Positions 12,718-17,832 of a stretch of 23,349 bases of DNA are shown here, in pieces. This DNA comes from Clostridia bacterium (GTDB lineage Bacteria > Bacillota > Clostridia > Christensenellales > UBA1242), in contig JAFYKO010000179.1 in assembly GCA_017537515.1 (NCBI GenBank), positions 1-23,349 of the forward strand. Reading direction: 5' to 3'. The notes under the pieces were generated by a model. That model was not told where the DNA came from, did not search any database, and saw only the letters and a program-made list of their open reading frames with translations. The translations under genes were made by a program, and so were the position numbers. Each line of letters starts with the position of its first letter. The first letter of the stretch is position 1.

Positions 12718-12872
12718 CGACAATCATATTCATCGCATTGGTAGTCCTGGCGGGTTGGCTTATGTTTGACCCGTCGGATTGGGGGCACCGCAAGAACACG
12801 GGCAAGAAGATTAACGGTGTGGACGTGGGAGCCTACAAGCGGTTCCACGACAGGCACCAGGGACCGAAATAA
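12714..12872 (+). CDS. small single-pass membrane protein
   Basis: A 52-residue protein. Residues 3-18 are hydrophobic (TIIFIALVVLAGWLMF) followed by a hydrophilic, basic cytoplasmic-looking tail (HRKNTGKKINGVDVG). It begins in ATGA overlap with 12571-12717. Its role is unknown; holin-like or host-membrane functions are possible but unsupported. A strong hairpin follows the stop. Confidence 0.62.
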   Translation: MTTIIFIALVVLAGWLMFDPSDWGHRKNTGKKINGVDVGAYKRFHDRHQGPK

Positions 12873-12897
12873 ACCTGCAATGATACCGCAGTCCCAA

Positions 12898-12926
12898 GGG
12901 CATCCCTTTGAAGTTGGGGGATGCCC
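12898..12926 (+). terminator. intrinsic terminator
   Basis: GGGCATCCC / GGGATGCCC, a perfect 9-bp stem with an 11-base loop, followed by AATTTGTTTC. It ends the HNH gene operon. Confidence 0.75.
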
Positions 12927-13007
12927 AATTTGTTTCACAGTGTGTTGTTACACATACGGTGCAAATATATGGGGTGTGCCCGCTTTGTATATACAGGATA
13001 TACAGTT

Positions 13008-13068
13008 TTTGCAGATGTAATTACTTGACGCAATTTTCGGTATTACCTATATTTGCAGATGTAATTAC
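13008..13068 (+). promoter_or_regulatory. promoter flanked by two identical 17-bp repeats
   Basis: TTGACG (13025-13030), exactly 17 bases, TATATT (13048-13053). The sequence TTTGCAGATGTAATTAC occurs at 13008-13024, touching the -35, and again at 13052-13068, overlapping the end of the -10 and the start site. The copies are 44 bp apart, about four helical turns, so a regulator could sit on the same face at both. Another short direct repeat, TATACAG at 12990 and 12999, lies just upstream. Confidence 0.82.
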
Positions 13069-13098
13069 GCTTGCAACCTATACTGTAAAGGAACTGCT

Positions 13099-13773
13099 AT
13101 GCCCACATACACAGATGAAGTAGAACGCTGCTACATATACGGTTTATGCCGTGAAAAACTTTTTGCACCTGGGGAACTCCCTAAGATTGAAAACTTTGAA
13201 AAGGCTTATGCGGATTACTTTCACGGGTGGTGCATACACCATAGGAACGAAATACCCAAGGATGGCTCTTCTCCAAAATCACGGGCATCCTTAATAGCCG
13301 AGGGGCTATATTACAATAGACCTGCTGTAGAACTTATATTTTTGAGAAGGAGTGAGCATACCCGCTTACACGCTACCCTTGAACCCGTGAATACACCCAA
13401 AGATTCTGCCACAGAGTCTAACGAGTCTTCTGCGGATTATGCCTACACACGGTATGCTGTAATCTGCCGTCACATCCGTAAAGGCGAAAGTGTTTGCAGT
13501 GCGGATTATCATTTTTATAGGCGATATTGCATACGACACGGCTTGACGAAACTAAAGGCTTCCGTAGATAATAAATTGCCTATGTTGTATGGTTCGGGGA
13601 ATATGCAAGATTCCCGTTACGTTTCTATTATGGCACAACTTAATAAGGGTTGTTGCATAAGTTCGGGGGAGTTCCGTTACTTGAAGCGATATTGTTCCCG
13701 AACGGGTGCAGATATGCCCACGATAGTTTCGGAATTACGCTTTTGGTTGAAGAAGGATTGTGAATCCAGGTAA
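13099..13773 (+). CDS. HNH-like endonuclease with C-terminal repeats
   Basis: A 224-residue protein. Residues 44-91 match the His-Me finger nuclease layout: WCIHHRNE (His47/48), then LYYNRPAVELIFLRRSEHTRLH (Asn73, His87, His91). Residues about 118-149 and 173-204 are an internal repeat (RHIRKGESVCSADYHFYRRY and MAQLNKGCCISSGEFRYLKRY), possibly a tandem DNA-binding motif. Similar proteins occur as free-standing phage HNH genes. AAGGA precedes the ATG; the gene is alone, with its own tightly flanked promoter. It is not closely related to the HNH genes at 11730 and 14219. Confidence 0.82.
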   Translation: MPTYTDEVERCYIYGLCREKLFAPGELPKIENFEKAYADYFHGWCIHHRNEIPKDGSSPKSRASLIAEGLYYNRPAVELIFLRRSEHTRLHATLEPVNTPKDSATESNESSADYAYTRYAVICRHIRKGESVCSADYHFYRRYCIRHGLTKLKASVDNKLPMLYGSGNMQDSRYVSIMAQLNKGCCISSGEFRYLKRYCSRTGADMPTIVSELRFWLKKDCESR

Positions 13774-13780
13774 ACTAAAA

Positions 13781-13800
13781 GACAGCCGAGAAGGGCTGTC
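13781..13800 (+). terminator. intrinsic terminator of the 13099 gene
   Basis: GACAGCC / GGCTGTC with a six-base loop lies eight bases after the stop codon, followed by ACTTTGTTT. Confidence 0.75.
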
Positions 13801-13815
13801 ACTTTGTTTCACTAG

Positions 13816-13856
13816 CAAATTTATTATCATTTACATGGTAAATGATAATAAATTTG
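13816..13856. repeat. 41-base perfect hairpin
   Basis: Nineteen bases (CAAATTTATTATCATTTAC) are followed by ATG and then by their exact complement. The AT-rich stem would be a cruciform in DNA or a 19-bp hairpin in RNA from either strand. It lies between the two facing terminators of the convergent junction. Confidence 0.9.
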
Positions 13857-13881
13857 GGTCCACCTGGCAAGGGTATTCCTT

Positions 13882-13931
13882 TGTAAATTTTTAGTTTACA
13901 TTTGCTATTCCAGGAATCCTGGTATAGCAAA
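13882..13931. repeat. two further hairpins in the convergent junction
   Basis: TGTAAA / TTTACA with loop TTTTTAG (13882-13900) is followed by TTTGCTAT-T-CCAGG / CCTGG-T-ATAGCAAA (13901-13931), 14 bases per arm with one T-T mismatch and loop AAT. In addition TTTTAGTTTAC at 13889-13899 is the complement of GTAAACTAAAA at 13770-13780, so a longer-range pairing is possible. Confidence 0.8.
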
Positions 13932-13971
13932 AAGGCACCGCAAGGACTATATGGCGAATCCCTGCGGTGCC
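13932..13971 (-). terminator. leftward intrinsic terminator
   Basis: GGCACCGCA at 13934-13942 pairs with TGCGGTGCC at 13963-13971, and the stem extends by GGA after one mismatch. Read leftward it is followed by TTTTTGC. It faces transcription coming from the 14219-14800 gene. Confidence 0.8.
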
Positions 13972-14218
13972 CTGTGGGGTGTCTTGACTACTTCACGTTC
14001 CCTTGACTGCCCCGTGTGGGTAGCGGTGTTTGCAACCACCGCCCGCCCGTGTTTTTGAGCGTGTCGCCACGCCCCTGCTCGCCCGCTGTAAGACAGCGTT
14101 CGCCACCGCATACGCTCGGTCAGTATGATTTGAGCATCACTGCCCGTATTGCGGACAGGATAGGCTTACCTGGGTTACGTTTATGCCGTCGCATACCATT
14201 AGGACCTAATATAGTAAA
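13972..14218 (-). other. GC-rich structured non-coding region after the HNH gene
   Basis: About 250 bases without a supported gene. Read leftward, it has CTGTCCG-CAATA-CGGGCAG, then GAGCGT pairing with ACGCTC around an inner CGCTGT-CTT-ACAGCG and a GCGTG-GCGA-CACGC hairpin with a GNRA tetraloop, then GCGGTG-GTTGCAAA-CACCGC, and finally the terminator at 13932-13971. The GNRA loop exists only in the leftward RNA, which favours that strand. It could be a 3' untranslated RNA of the HNH transcript. No tRNA was recognised. Confidence 0.45.
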
Positions 14219-14800
14219 TTAACGTCGCTTGTTTCGTAAATCTTTAATATACTGTGGGACTTCTCGCTGTGCTACAGGGATTCCCCTGTATTTAATGGCT
14301 TCTGCGTTTGGAATCCATTGGGCTGTCCCATCCTTGAATTTAACAAATTTACAGGAAGCACTACGTTTATGTTCATACCGTTTACGGGACTGCTTGCCCT
14401 TATCTGTGGCACGATAGCCTTTTGCTTTAATCTTATAATAGTCAGCCGTATCATATGTATGGACTCCGTATTTTAAGTTGGCGGGGTCATTGGCTGATGT
14501 GTTCCTATTGTTTTCGCTCCTAGTAGCCCATCGTAAGTTCTCTAGTCTATTATCACTAGGATTCCTGTTTATGTGGTCTATTTCGGGCTTGTTTTGTGGG
14601 TTATCCAAAAACGTTTCAGCAATAAGCCTGTGGACATAGTAGTGCTTATATTTTATTTTAACTACTTTATAGCCGTCTGTGCCATTACTGCCAAAAGTCC
14701 AATGGGCTTTACGATTATAGCGTTTAGGAATCATAACGTGTCCGTCAGTGCATACTAGGATTCCTAACGTCGGGTGCTGTTTTACTCTAACATTACTCAT
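14219..14800 (-). CDS. HNH homing endonuclease
   Basis: A 193-residue HNH endonuclease homologous to 11730-12269. Shared elements: HPTLGILVCTDGHV, GTDGYKVVKI, YVHRLIAETFLDNP, PEIDHINRNPSDNRLENLRW and the basic tail KGYRATDKGKQSRKRYEHK. The active-site His, Asp-His and Asn residues are all present. ATG 14800 is chosen by alignment to the other HNH gene and because a promoter and leader end right before it. The frame is open upstream to ATG 15082, but that would place the promoter and RNA structure inside the coding region. There is no AAGGA site; the bases before the ATG (TATGCTAT) take part in the leader's outer stem. Confidence 0.9.
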   Translation of the reverse strand: MSNVRVKQHPTLGILVCTDGHVMIPKRYNRKAHWTFGSNGTDGYKVVKIKYKHYYVHRLIAETFLDNPQNKPEIDHINRNPSDNRLENLRWATRSENNRNTSANDPANLKYGVHTYDTADYYKIKAKGYRATDKGKQSRKRYEHKRSASCKFVKFKDGTAQWIPNAEAIKYRGIPVAQREVPQYIKDLRNKRR

Positions 14801-14919
14801 ATAGCATATACAAGAACGCCCGACAGATGCCTGTTGTGGAAGTCGGCACCCATCGGGCGTTCCTAAAATGCAAGTTGCGTTCACAAGGACTTCCACATAC
14901 TTGTGTCTGCGTATGCTAT
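14801..14919 (-). promoter_or_regulatory. pseudoknotted leader RNA of the HNH gene
   Basis: In the leftward transcript a 10-bp stem (14853-14862 with 14814-14823, GAACGCCCGA / TCGGGCGTTC) continues through a 2x2 internal loop into six more pairs (14845-14850 with 14826-14831). The 13-base loop holds GACTTCCACA, which is complementary over ten bases to TGTGGAAGTC upstream (14888-14897 with 14835-14844), giving an H-type pseudoknot. An 8-bp outer stem ATAGCATA / TATGCTAT (14912-14919 with 14801-14808) closes it against the start codon. This would hide the translation start until the structure opens. Confidence 0.72.
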
Positions 14920-14920
14920 C

Positions 14921-14949
14921 AATATAATAGTTTTTGATTGACCCGTCAA
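14921..14949 (-). promoter_or_regulatory. promoter of the leftward HNH gene
   Basis: On the minus strand TTGACG (14944-14949), exactly 17 bases, TATATT (14921-14926). The start of transcription would fall at about 14914, at the first stem of the pseudoknotted leader. Confidence 0.75.
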
Positions 14950-15240
14950 GGCGTTCGTGCAGGTATTCCCTTGCATTGTTCTCAAATTCTAGTTTGTGCC
15001 CAATCATTATGTTTTGTAGGTAATCTGTTAGTTTGTATAGGTATCTTGTTATATAGGACACCAAGGGTCGGTTTTGCTCCATAGCGGGAATTTAATTTCA
15101 CGCATTCCACAGTGATTTTCTAACTTATATGTGTTCTTAAAAATATGCTCAAACTCCCGTCCACAATCCTGTTCCTGTGGGTGCAGTCGCCCGCACCTAT
15201 ACGCATAGCAGCCCTGTTACTGTGGATTCTAGCCCTGTGC

Positions 15241-15271
15241 GAAAAGCCCCGCAAGAAATACCTGCGGGGCT
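15241..15271 (-). terminator. intrinsic terminator of the leftward arm
   Basis: AGCCCCGCA / TGCGGGGCT, a 9-bp perfect stem with loop AGAAATACC, followed leftward by TTTTCGC. It ends transcription from the 15319-16355 genes. The rest of the 15083-15318 gap holds no supported gene. Confidence 0.85.
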
Positions 15272-15318
15272 GTAAGAAGGAGAAAATAGGACACACATTA
15301 TCCTACACCAAATATAAC

Positions 15319-15552
15319 TTAATTCCGACGCAAGCGGTCGTATTCCCTACGCAGCATATCGTATTCGTGCTGCCTGCTGCTCAACTCCCGTTGCAGGTGC
15401 CTGTTCATATCCACCAGGTTATCGTAGCCCTGGCAGCGTAGCCTGTATTTCCTGGTCCGCTGCACCAGGTCCCGCATACGCCTGCGGTCCGACCCGTGGG
15501 CGAACATACACCCTAGCGTAAAGGCGATGAACGCCACAAACAGATAACTCAT
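15319..15552 (-). CDS. small membrane-anchored helical protein
   Basis: A 77-residue protein. Residues 2-20 form a hydrophobic N-terminal helix (SYLFVAFIAFTLGCMFAHG), followed by a long, strongly basic helix that looks like a coiled coil (RDLVQRTRKYRLRCQGYDNL, then MNRHLQRELSSRQHEYDML). With 15683 and 15877 it forms a set of three similar designs. It begins in ATGA overlap with 15549-15686. An i-spanin-like layout is possible, but no lysis genes are near. Confidence 0.72.
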   Translation of the reverse strand: MSYLFVAFIAFTLGCMFAHGSDRRRMRDLVQRTRKYRLRCQGYDNLVDMNRHLQRELSSRQHEYDMLRREYDRLRRN

Positions 15553-15686
15553 TTGTCCACCTTGCGTTTGGCGAATGCGTCAGCCCCGTAATGGAATTTG
15601 TAGTATAGGTCCATTCCGCACTTCGGGCATACACAGTCGTAGTTGCGTAACTTGTCATAGTCGCACTTCTCATTTAGACACTTCAT
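15549..15686 (-). CDS. 45-residue zinc-ribbon protein
   Basis: Too short for usual cut-offs but well supported: ATGA overlaps with the genes on both sides. The sequence holds Cys3, Cys8, Cys18, Cys20 and Cys23 (MKCLNEKCDYDKL and CVCPKCGMDLYYK), a small zinc-binding fold, and ends in a basic tail AKRKVDK. It sits between two membrane-anchored proteins, so it may act with them at the membrane; that is inference. Confidence 0.65.
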   Translation of the reverse strand: MKCLNEKCDYDKLRNYDCVCPKCGMDLYYKFHYGADAFAKRKVDK

Positions 15687-15880
15687 TCCCCCTCCCTGTT
15701 GCGTAGCAGTTTACGCAGGATATGGTTGTCCCATTTCAGTTTGTCGTTTTCGTGTTCCAGGTCACGGATTTGCTCAAGGGCGTTCCTGCGGGCGTATAGG
15801 TAGCCCAGGGTCCAACAGCACACGACGCTGACAGCCGTTTGCCAATTATCCGTCAGTATGCTCCAAATAACGTCCGTCAT
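15683..15880 (-). CDS. small membrane-anchored helical protein
   Basis: A 65-residue protein with a hydrophobic stretch at about residues 13-29 (WQTAVSVVCCWTLGYLYA), then a charged helix (LEQIRDLEHENDKLKWDNHIL) with heptad-like spacing and a basic end. It has the same architecture as 15319 and 15877 but is not clearly similar in sequence. It overlaps both neighbours by four bases. Confidence 0.7.
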   Translation of the reverse strand: MTDVIWSILTDNWQTAVSVVCCWTLGYLYARRNALEQIRDLEHENDKLKWDNHILRKLLRNREGE

Positions 15881-16179
15881 TCGTCCCTCCCCGTAGCCAT
15901 TTTATGAAACGCCCTGGCTTTCGCTTCCCATTCAGCAGCCTTGCGTTTCCAATCCTGGACTTCCTCTTCTAGCATTTGAACGTCGTGGTCCGCACACAGG
16001 TTGTCCTGTTCTAGTTTCGTATTACGCTCACGCAGCAAACGTATTGTTTCGTTGTAGTCGTCCGACGCTTCACGCAGCAACTTGCGGTAGTGGCTGTCTT
16101 GGAAAAAGCGTCCTATCGCAAACCCTAGCATTATGGCATACACGCCCGCCAGGATATTCAATCCAACATAGTCTATCAT
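15877..16179 (-). CDS. membrane-anchored coiled-coil protein
   Basis: A 100-residue protein. Residues 5-24 form a transmembrane helix (VGLNILAGVYAIMLGFAIGR), followed by a charged coiled coil across most of the rest (LREASDDYNETIRLLRERN, then VQMLEEEVQDWKRKAAEWEAK). The architecture is that of an inner-membrane spanin or of a membrane-tethered host-interaction protein. It overlaps 16176-16355 by four bases. Confidence 0.75.
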   Translation of the reverse strand: MIDYVGLNILAGVYAIMLGFAIGRFFQDSHYRKLLREASDDYNETIRLLRERNTKLEQDNLCADHDVQMLEEEVQDWKRKAAEWEAKARAFHKMATGRDE

Positions 16180-16355
16180 AGGTCCTCCAGGTTTACAGGT
16201 TCAAATTTCATTTCGGGTTTTTCTAGCCCAAACGCACGGGCGAGCAGGTCAGCCATTACCAGGCTTGTTTTCCCCACTAGCGGATAGCCACCTTCGGGCG
16301 GGGGCGTGTTCGGGGCGTAGCGAACAGGCGTTTTCGGGGTGTCAGTTTTTGGCAT
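16176..16355 (-). CDS. 59-residue proline-rich protein
   Basis: A small protein with a Pro/Thr-rich N-terminal half (PKTDTPKTPVRYAPNTPPPE) and a helix in the second half (KTSLVMADLLARAFGLEK). It is supported by the ATGA overlap with the downstream gene; AAGGA lies 12 bases before the ATG. It has no recognised family. It is the first gene of the 15319-16355 leftward operon, preceded by a 200-base region with two -10 elements. Confidence 0.62.
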   Translation of the reverse strand: MPKTDTPKTPVRYAPNTPPPEGGYPLVGKTSLVMADLLARAFGLEKPEMKFEPVNLEDL

Positions 16356-16377
16356 ATTCTAGGTAATTCCTTATATT
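16349..16377 (+). promoter_or_regulatory. rightward promoter inside the leftward arm
   Basis: TTGGCA (16349-16354), exactly 17 bases with AGGTAATT in the spacer, TATATT (16372-16377). It matches the main phage promoter layout but points against every gene around it, so it would make an antisense or leader RNA across 16385-16560. Confidence 0.5.
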
Positions 16378-16427
16378 CATAGTTTGTGTGTAAAATCGGT
16401 AGGTAGGGTTTTTAACTTGTATGCAAG

Positions 16428-16460
16428 GGCAGGCGGGGCGAGGGGCGTTGTTCGCCTGCC
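16428..16460. repeat. 8-bp GC-rich hairpin in the 16176 gene leader
   Basis: GGCAGGCG / CGCCTGCC with a 17-base loop lies between the leftward -10 at 16464 and the start of 16176-16355. No T run follows on either strand, so it is not a standard terminator; it may stabilise or regulate the leader. Confidence 0.6.
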
Positions 16461-16462
16461 AC

Positions 16463-16478
16463 AAATATAACAGAATAT
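16463..16478 (-). promoter_or_regulatory. leftward promoter element before 16176-16355
   Basis: On the minus strand ATATTCTGTTATATT, with -10 TATATT at 16464-16469 and TG one base upstream. The -35 is weak. It is a variant of the repeated leftward element. Confidence 0.6.
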
Positions 16479-16529
16479 CTAATACAATACCCCGCTCCCG
16501 CTAGAAAAATCCGCAGCGTATCGGAAGTG

Positions 16530-16546
16530 GATATAACATTTTACCA
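16530..16546 (-). promoter_or_regulatory. second leftward promoter-like element
   Basis: On the minus strand GGTAAAATGTTATATCC, a divergent copy of the repeated element (-10 TATATC), starting just after the stop of 16556-16822. No convincing -35. Confidence 0.4.
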
Positions 16547-16555
16547 GGTGCATCA

Positions 16556-16822
16556 CTACTTGAACCCGCAGATACGCTTTATAAGGGTCTTACAGTCGTC
16601 TGTGCAGGCGTAGTAGCAGCAACCCCCGACCAGGTTGGGATTAGAGCCGTGGTTTTCCATAAGCCCCTTTGTGACAAGTCCCTCGCATATCACGCCATCG
16701 TTGGACGTGGGCTGTGTGCAGAAGTGGTTACGGAAAGCGACCTTCCCGTAATCGTAGCCTAGCGTATGCTTGATAATGTCAATTTCTGCCAGGGACAGTT
16801 GAATGTGGTCCAGGTCTAGCAT
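16556..16822 (-). CDS. hypothetical cysteine-rich protein
   Basis: An 88-residue protein of unknown function. The layout LSLAEIDIIKHTLGYD, then FRNHFCT, ICEGLVTKGLMENHG and YACTDDCKTLIK resembles small uncharacterised phage and prophage proteins. It has seven Cys, several of them paired. The ATG overlaps the end of 16816-17193 by seven bases, so the two are probably coupled. Confidence 0.76.
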   Translation of the reverse strand: MLDLDHIQLSLAEIDIIKHTLGYDYGKVAFRNHFCTQPTSNDGVICEGLVTKGLMENHGSNPNLVGGCCYYACTDDCKTLIKRICGFK

Positions 16823-17193
16823 AGGCGGTTGAGCAGGTTGGAAATGGCTTGTGACACGCCCAGGGTGTGAAGCGGGGCGACGATTACGGAGTGCTGCGAG
16901 TCGTCAGCGACAATGCGGATAGAATCGTCGGTGTTGGCTACCCCGACGGTGGCGGTGTAATGGAACGACAGGGAGTCGTCCAGGACCATATCCCCGAACA
17001 CCTGGAACGAGTGGTCGGATTGGCGTGTGACGACAGGGGTCTTGAACGTGCAGGAACGGGCGTATGCGGAAACGCCCAGGGCGATAATGTTGAAAATCTT
17101 GTCGCACAGGTAGTCGGCAGCGAAGTCGGCACGACGGGCAAGTTCCCGTGGGTCGTAATTTTCGGGGGATTTGTCGTATGTGAGAGTTTCCAT
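16816..17193 (-). CDS. hypothetical protein, three-member paralogue family (copy A)
   Basis: A 125-residue protein. The N-terminus (TYDKSPENYDPRELARRAD, then YLCDKI) matches 18641-19021 and 20280-20663. The family has an N-terminal helical region with the pattern YDK-P, LA-AD-A, YL-KI, followed by a beta-rich part (FHYTATVGVAN) and a C-terminal helix. Function unknown. The leader is about 20 bases from the -10 at 17216-17221 and has no strong AAGGA. Confidence 0.8.
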   Translation of the reverse strand: METLTYDKSPENYDPRELARRADFAADYLCDKIFNIIALGVSAYARSCTFKTPVVTRQSDHSFQVFGDMVLDDSLSFHYTATVGVANTDDSIRIVADDSQHSVIVAPLHTLGVSQAISNLLNRLC

Positions 17194-17214
17194 AATAGAG
17201 CGGGGGTTGTGGTG

Positions 17215-17230
17215 GAATATAACAGATTAC
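17215..17230 (-). promoter_or_regulatory. leftward promoter element (GTAATCTGTTATATTC)
   Basis: On the minus strand the full consensus is present, with TATATT and TG one base upstream but no TTGACA. The TAA of the element is the stop codon of 17227-17430. It serves 16816-17193. Confidence 0.75.
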
Positions 17231-17430
17231 AGAATGCCCCGACGTTCCACGGTCCGTGCATCCAGGGAGAAGACGGCACCGCAGACGGAGCAGCGTTTGA
17301 TATAGACAGGTTTGCCCGTGAGCGGGTCCCGACGCAGTTCCACGTCGCCCGCCAGGTTGGAAATGACGGGCTTTACGGAATCCTCGGAATTGCACAGGGG
17401 GCAGCGTGACCAGGTATGCGTGAGTTTCAT
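17227..17430 (-). CDS. small zinc-ribbon protein
   Basis: A 67-residue protein with CPLCNSED near residue 10 and CSVCGAVF near residue 47, a stand-alone zinc ribbon. Between them lies a basic loop (RRDPLTGKPVYIKR). The ATG comes only four bases after the -10 hexamer, so the message must be leaderless or nearly so. Its stop codon lies inside the next promoter element. Confidence 0.77.
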   Translation of the reverse strand: MKLTHTWSRCPLCNSEDSVKPVISNLAGDVELRRDPLTGKPVYIKRCSVCGAVFSLDARTVERRGIL

Positions 17431-17433
17431 AGT

Positions 17434-17449
17434 GAATATAACAGGTTAC
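17434..17449 (-). promoter_or_regulatory. leftward promoter element (GTAACCTGTTATATTC)
   Basis: -10 TATATT at 17435-17440, with TG one base upstream. Its TAA is the stop codon of 17446-17763. It serves 17227-17430, whose start codon follows after a few bases. Confidence 0.72.
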
Positions 17450-17763
17450 TTGCAGTCCCGTGCGTAAAGGACGAACGTGGTCCAGGTTTGCGAATCGGTG
17501 CTGCGACGTGGGGGTTCGTTCACGGTTCGGATTAGGATTTTGGGGAACACGGTAAGCGTGTGCCTGGTCCCGTCCAGGGTGTAGTGCAGTTTAGCGGACT
17601 TTCGTGGGTGGAAGTTCCAATTAGGGTCGTTGAACAGGGACAGGTGGACGGTGTGGGTGAACGGGACGATTTGGAGCGACTTGATTCTGCCGTCCAGGTT
17701 CCAGGACTTGCCGTCGGACACGAACTGAAAGTCCGTGGACTTGCCGTCAAATTCTATGTTCAT
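17446..17763 (-). CDS. hypothetical beta-rich protein
   Basis: A 105-residue protein of unknown function, probably beta-rich (TDFQFVSDGKSWNLDGRI, then HTVHLSLFNDPNWNFH and RHTLTVFPKILIRTV). ATG 17763 is preferred to the upstream frame start at 17805 because the two promoter elements lie between them. ACCGAGG precedes the ATG, the same leader box as in the other TTGACA promoters. Confidence 0.76.
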   Translation of the reverse strand: MNIEFDGKSTDFQFVSDGKSWNLDGRIKSLQIVPFTHTVHLSLFNDPNWNFHPRKSAKLHYTLDGTRHTLTVFPKILIRTVNEPPRRSTDSQTWTTFVLYARDCK

Positions 17764-17785
17764 AGTGGTGCCTCGGTTGCGGGTT

Positions 17786-17832
17786 GAATATAACACATTA
17801 TCCAATATAACTAATTACCTGCGGAATGTCAA
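17786..17832 (-). promoter_or_regulatory. tandem leftward promoters before 17446-17763
   Basis: The upstream one is complete: TTGACA (17827-17832), 17 bases with AGGTAATTAGT, TATATT (17804-17809). Its TTGACA contains the TGA stop of 17829-18089. The second -10 (TATATT, 17787-17792, with TG one base upstream) lies 17 bases further on, in the GATAATGTGTTATATTC context. Confidence 0.85.

Larger units (their letters stand above)
14801..15082 (-). pseudogene. open frame upstream of the HNH gene, possible interrupted gene
   Basis: From ATG 15082 the frame runs for 94 codons directly into the HNH gene (N-terminus MEQNRPLVSYITRYLYKLTD, later NYYIDSIRRHKYVEVLVN). The first 65 residues look protein-like, while the last 25 are encoded by the pseudoknot. 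There is no clear ribosome site. It may be the remnant of a gene interrupted by the HNH element, an extra N-terminal domain, or chance. Confidence 0.3.

Noticed and set aside
13972..14919. Group I intron with HNH gene inside
   Set aside because: The pseudoknot order recalls P3/P7 and a GNRA loop is present downstream, but no P4-P6 region, no conserved core and no exons of a split gene could be identified.
14219..15082. IscB with its upstream RNA (HEARO)
   Set aside because: A structured RNA lies upstream of an HNH gene as in IscB loci, but the protein has no RuvC motifs and is far too short; it belongs to the homing HNH group.
15083..15318. Further gene in the gap before the leftward terminator
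   Set aside because: Apart from the terminator no frame with a ribosome site, repeat or promoter was found.
15145..15441. Rightward frame with hydrophobic N-terminus (MLKLPSTILFLW)
   Set aside because: It runs through the leftward terminator at 15241-15271 and overlaps the well-supported leftward gene at 15319; no AAGGA precedes it.
16867..17409. Long rightward frame of 180 codons
   Set aside because: It is the reverse of two supported leftward genes with promoter elements and no ribosome site of its own.
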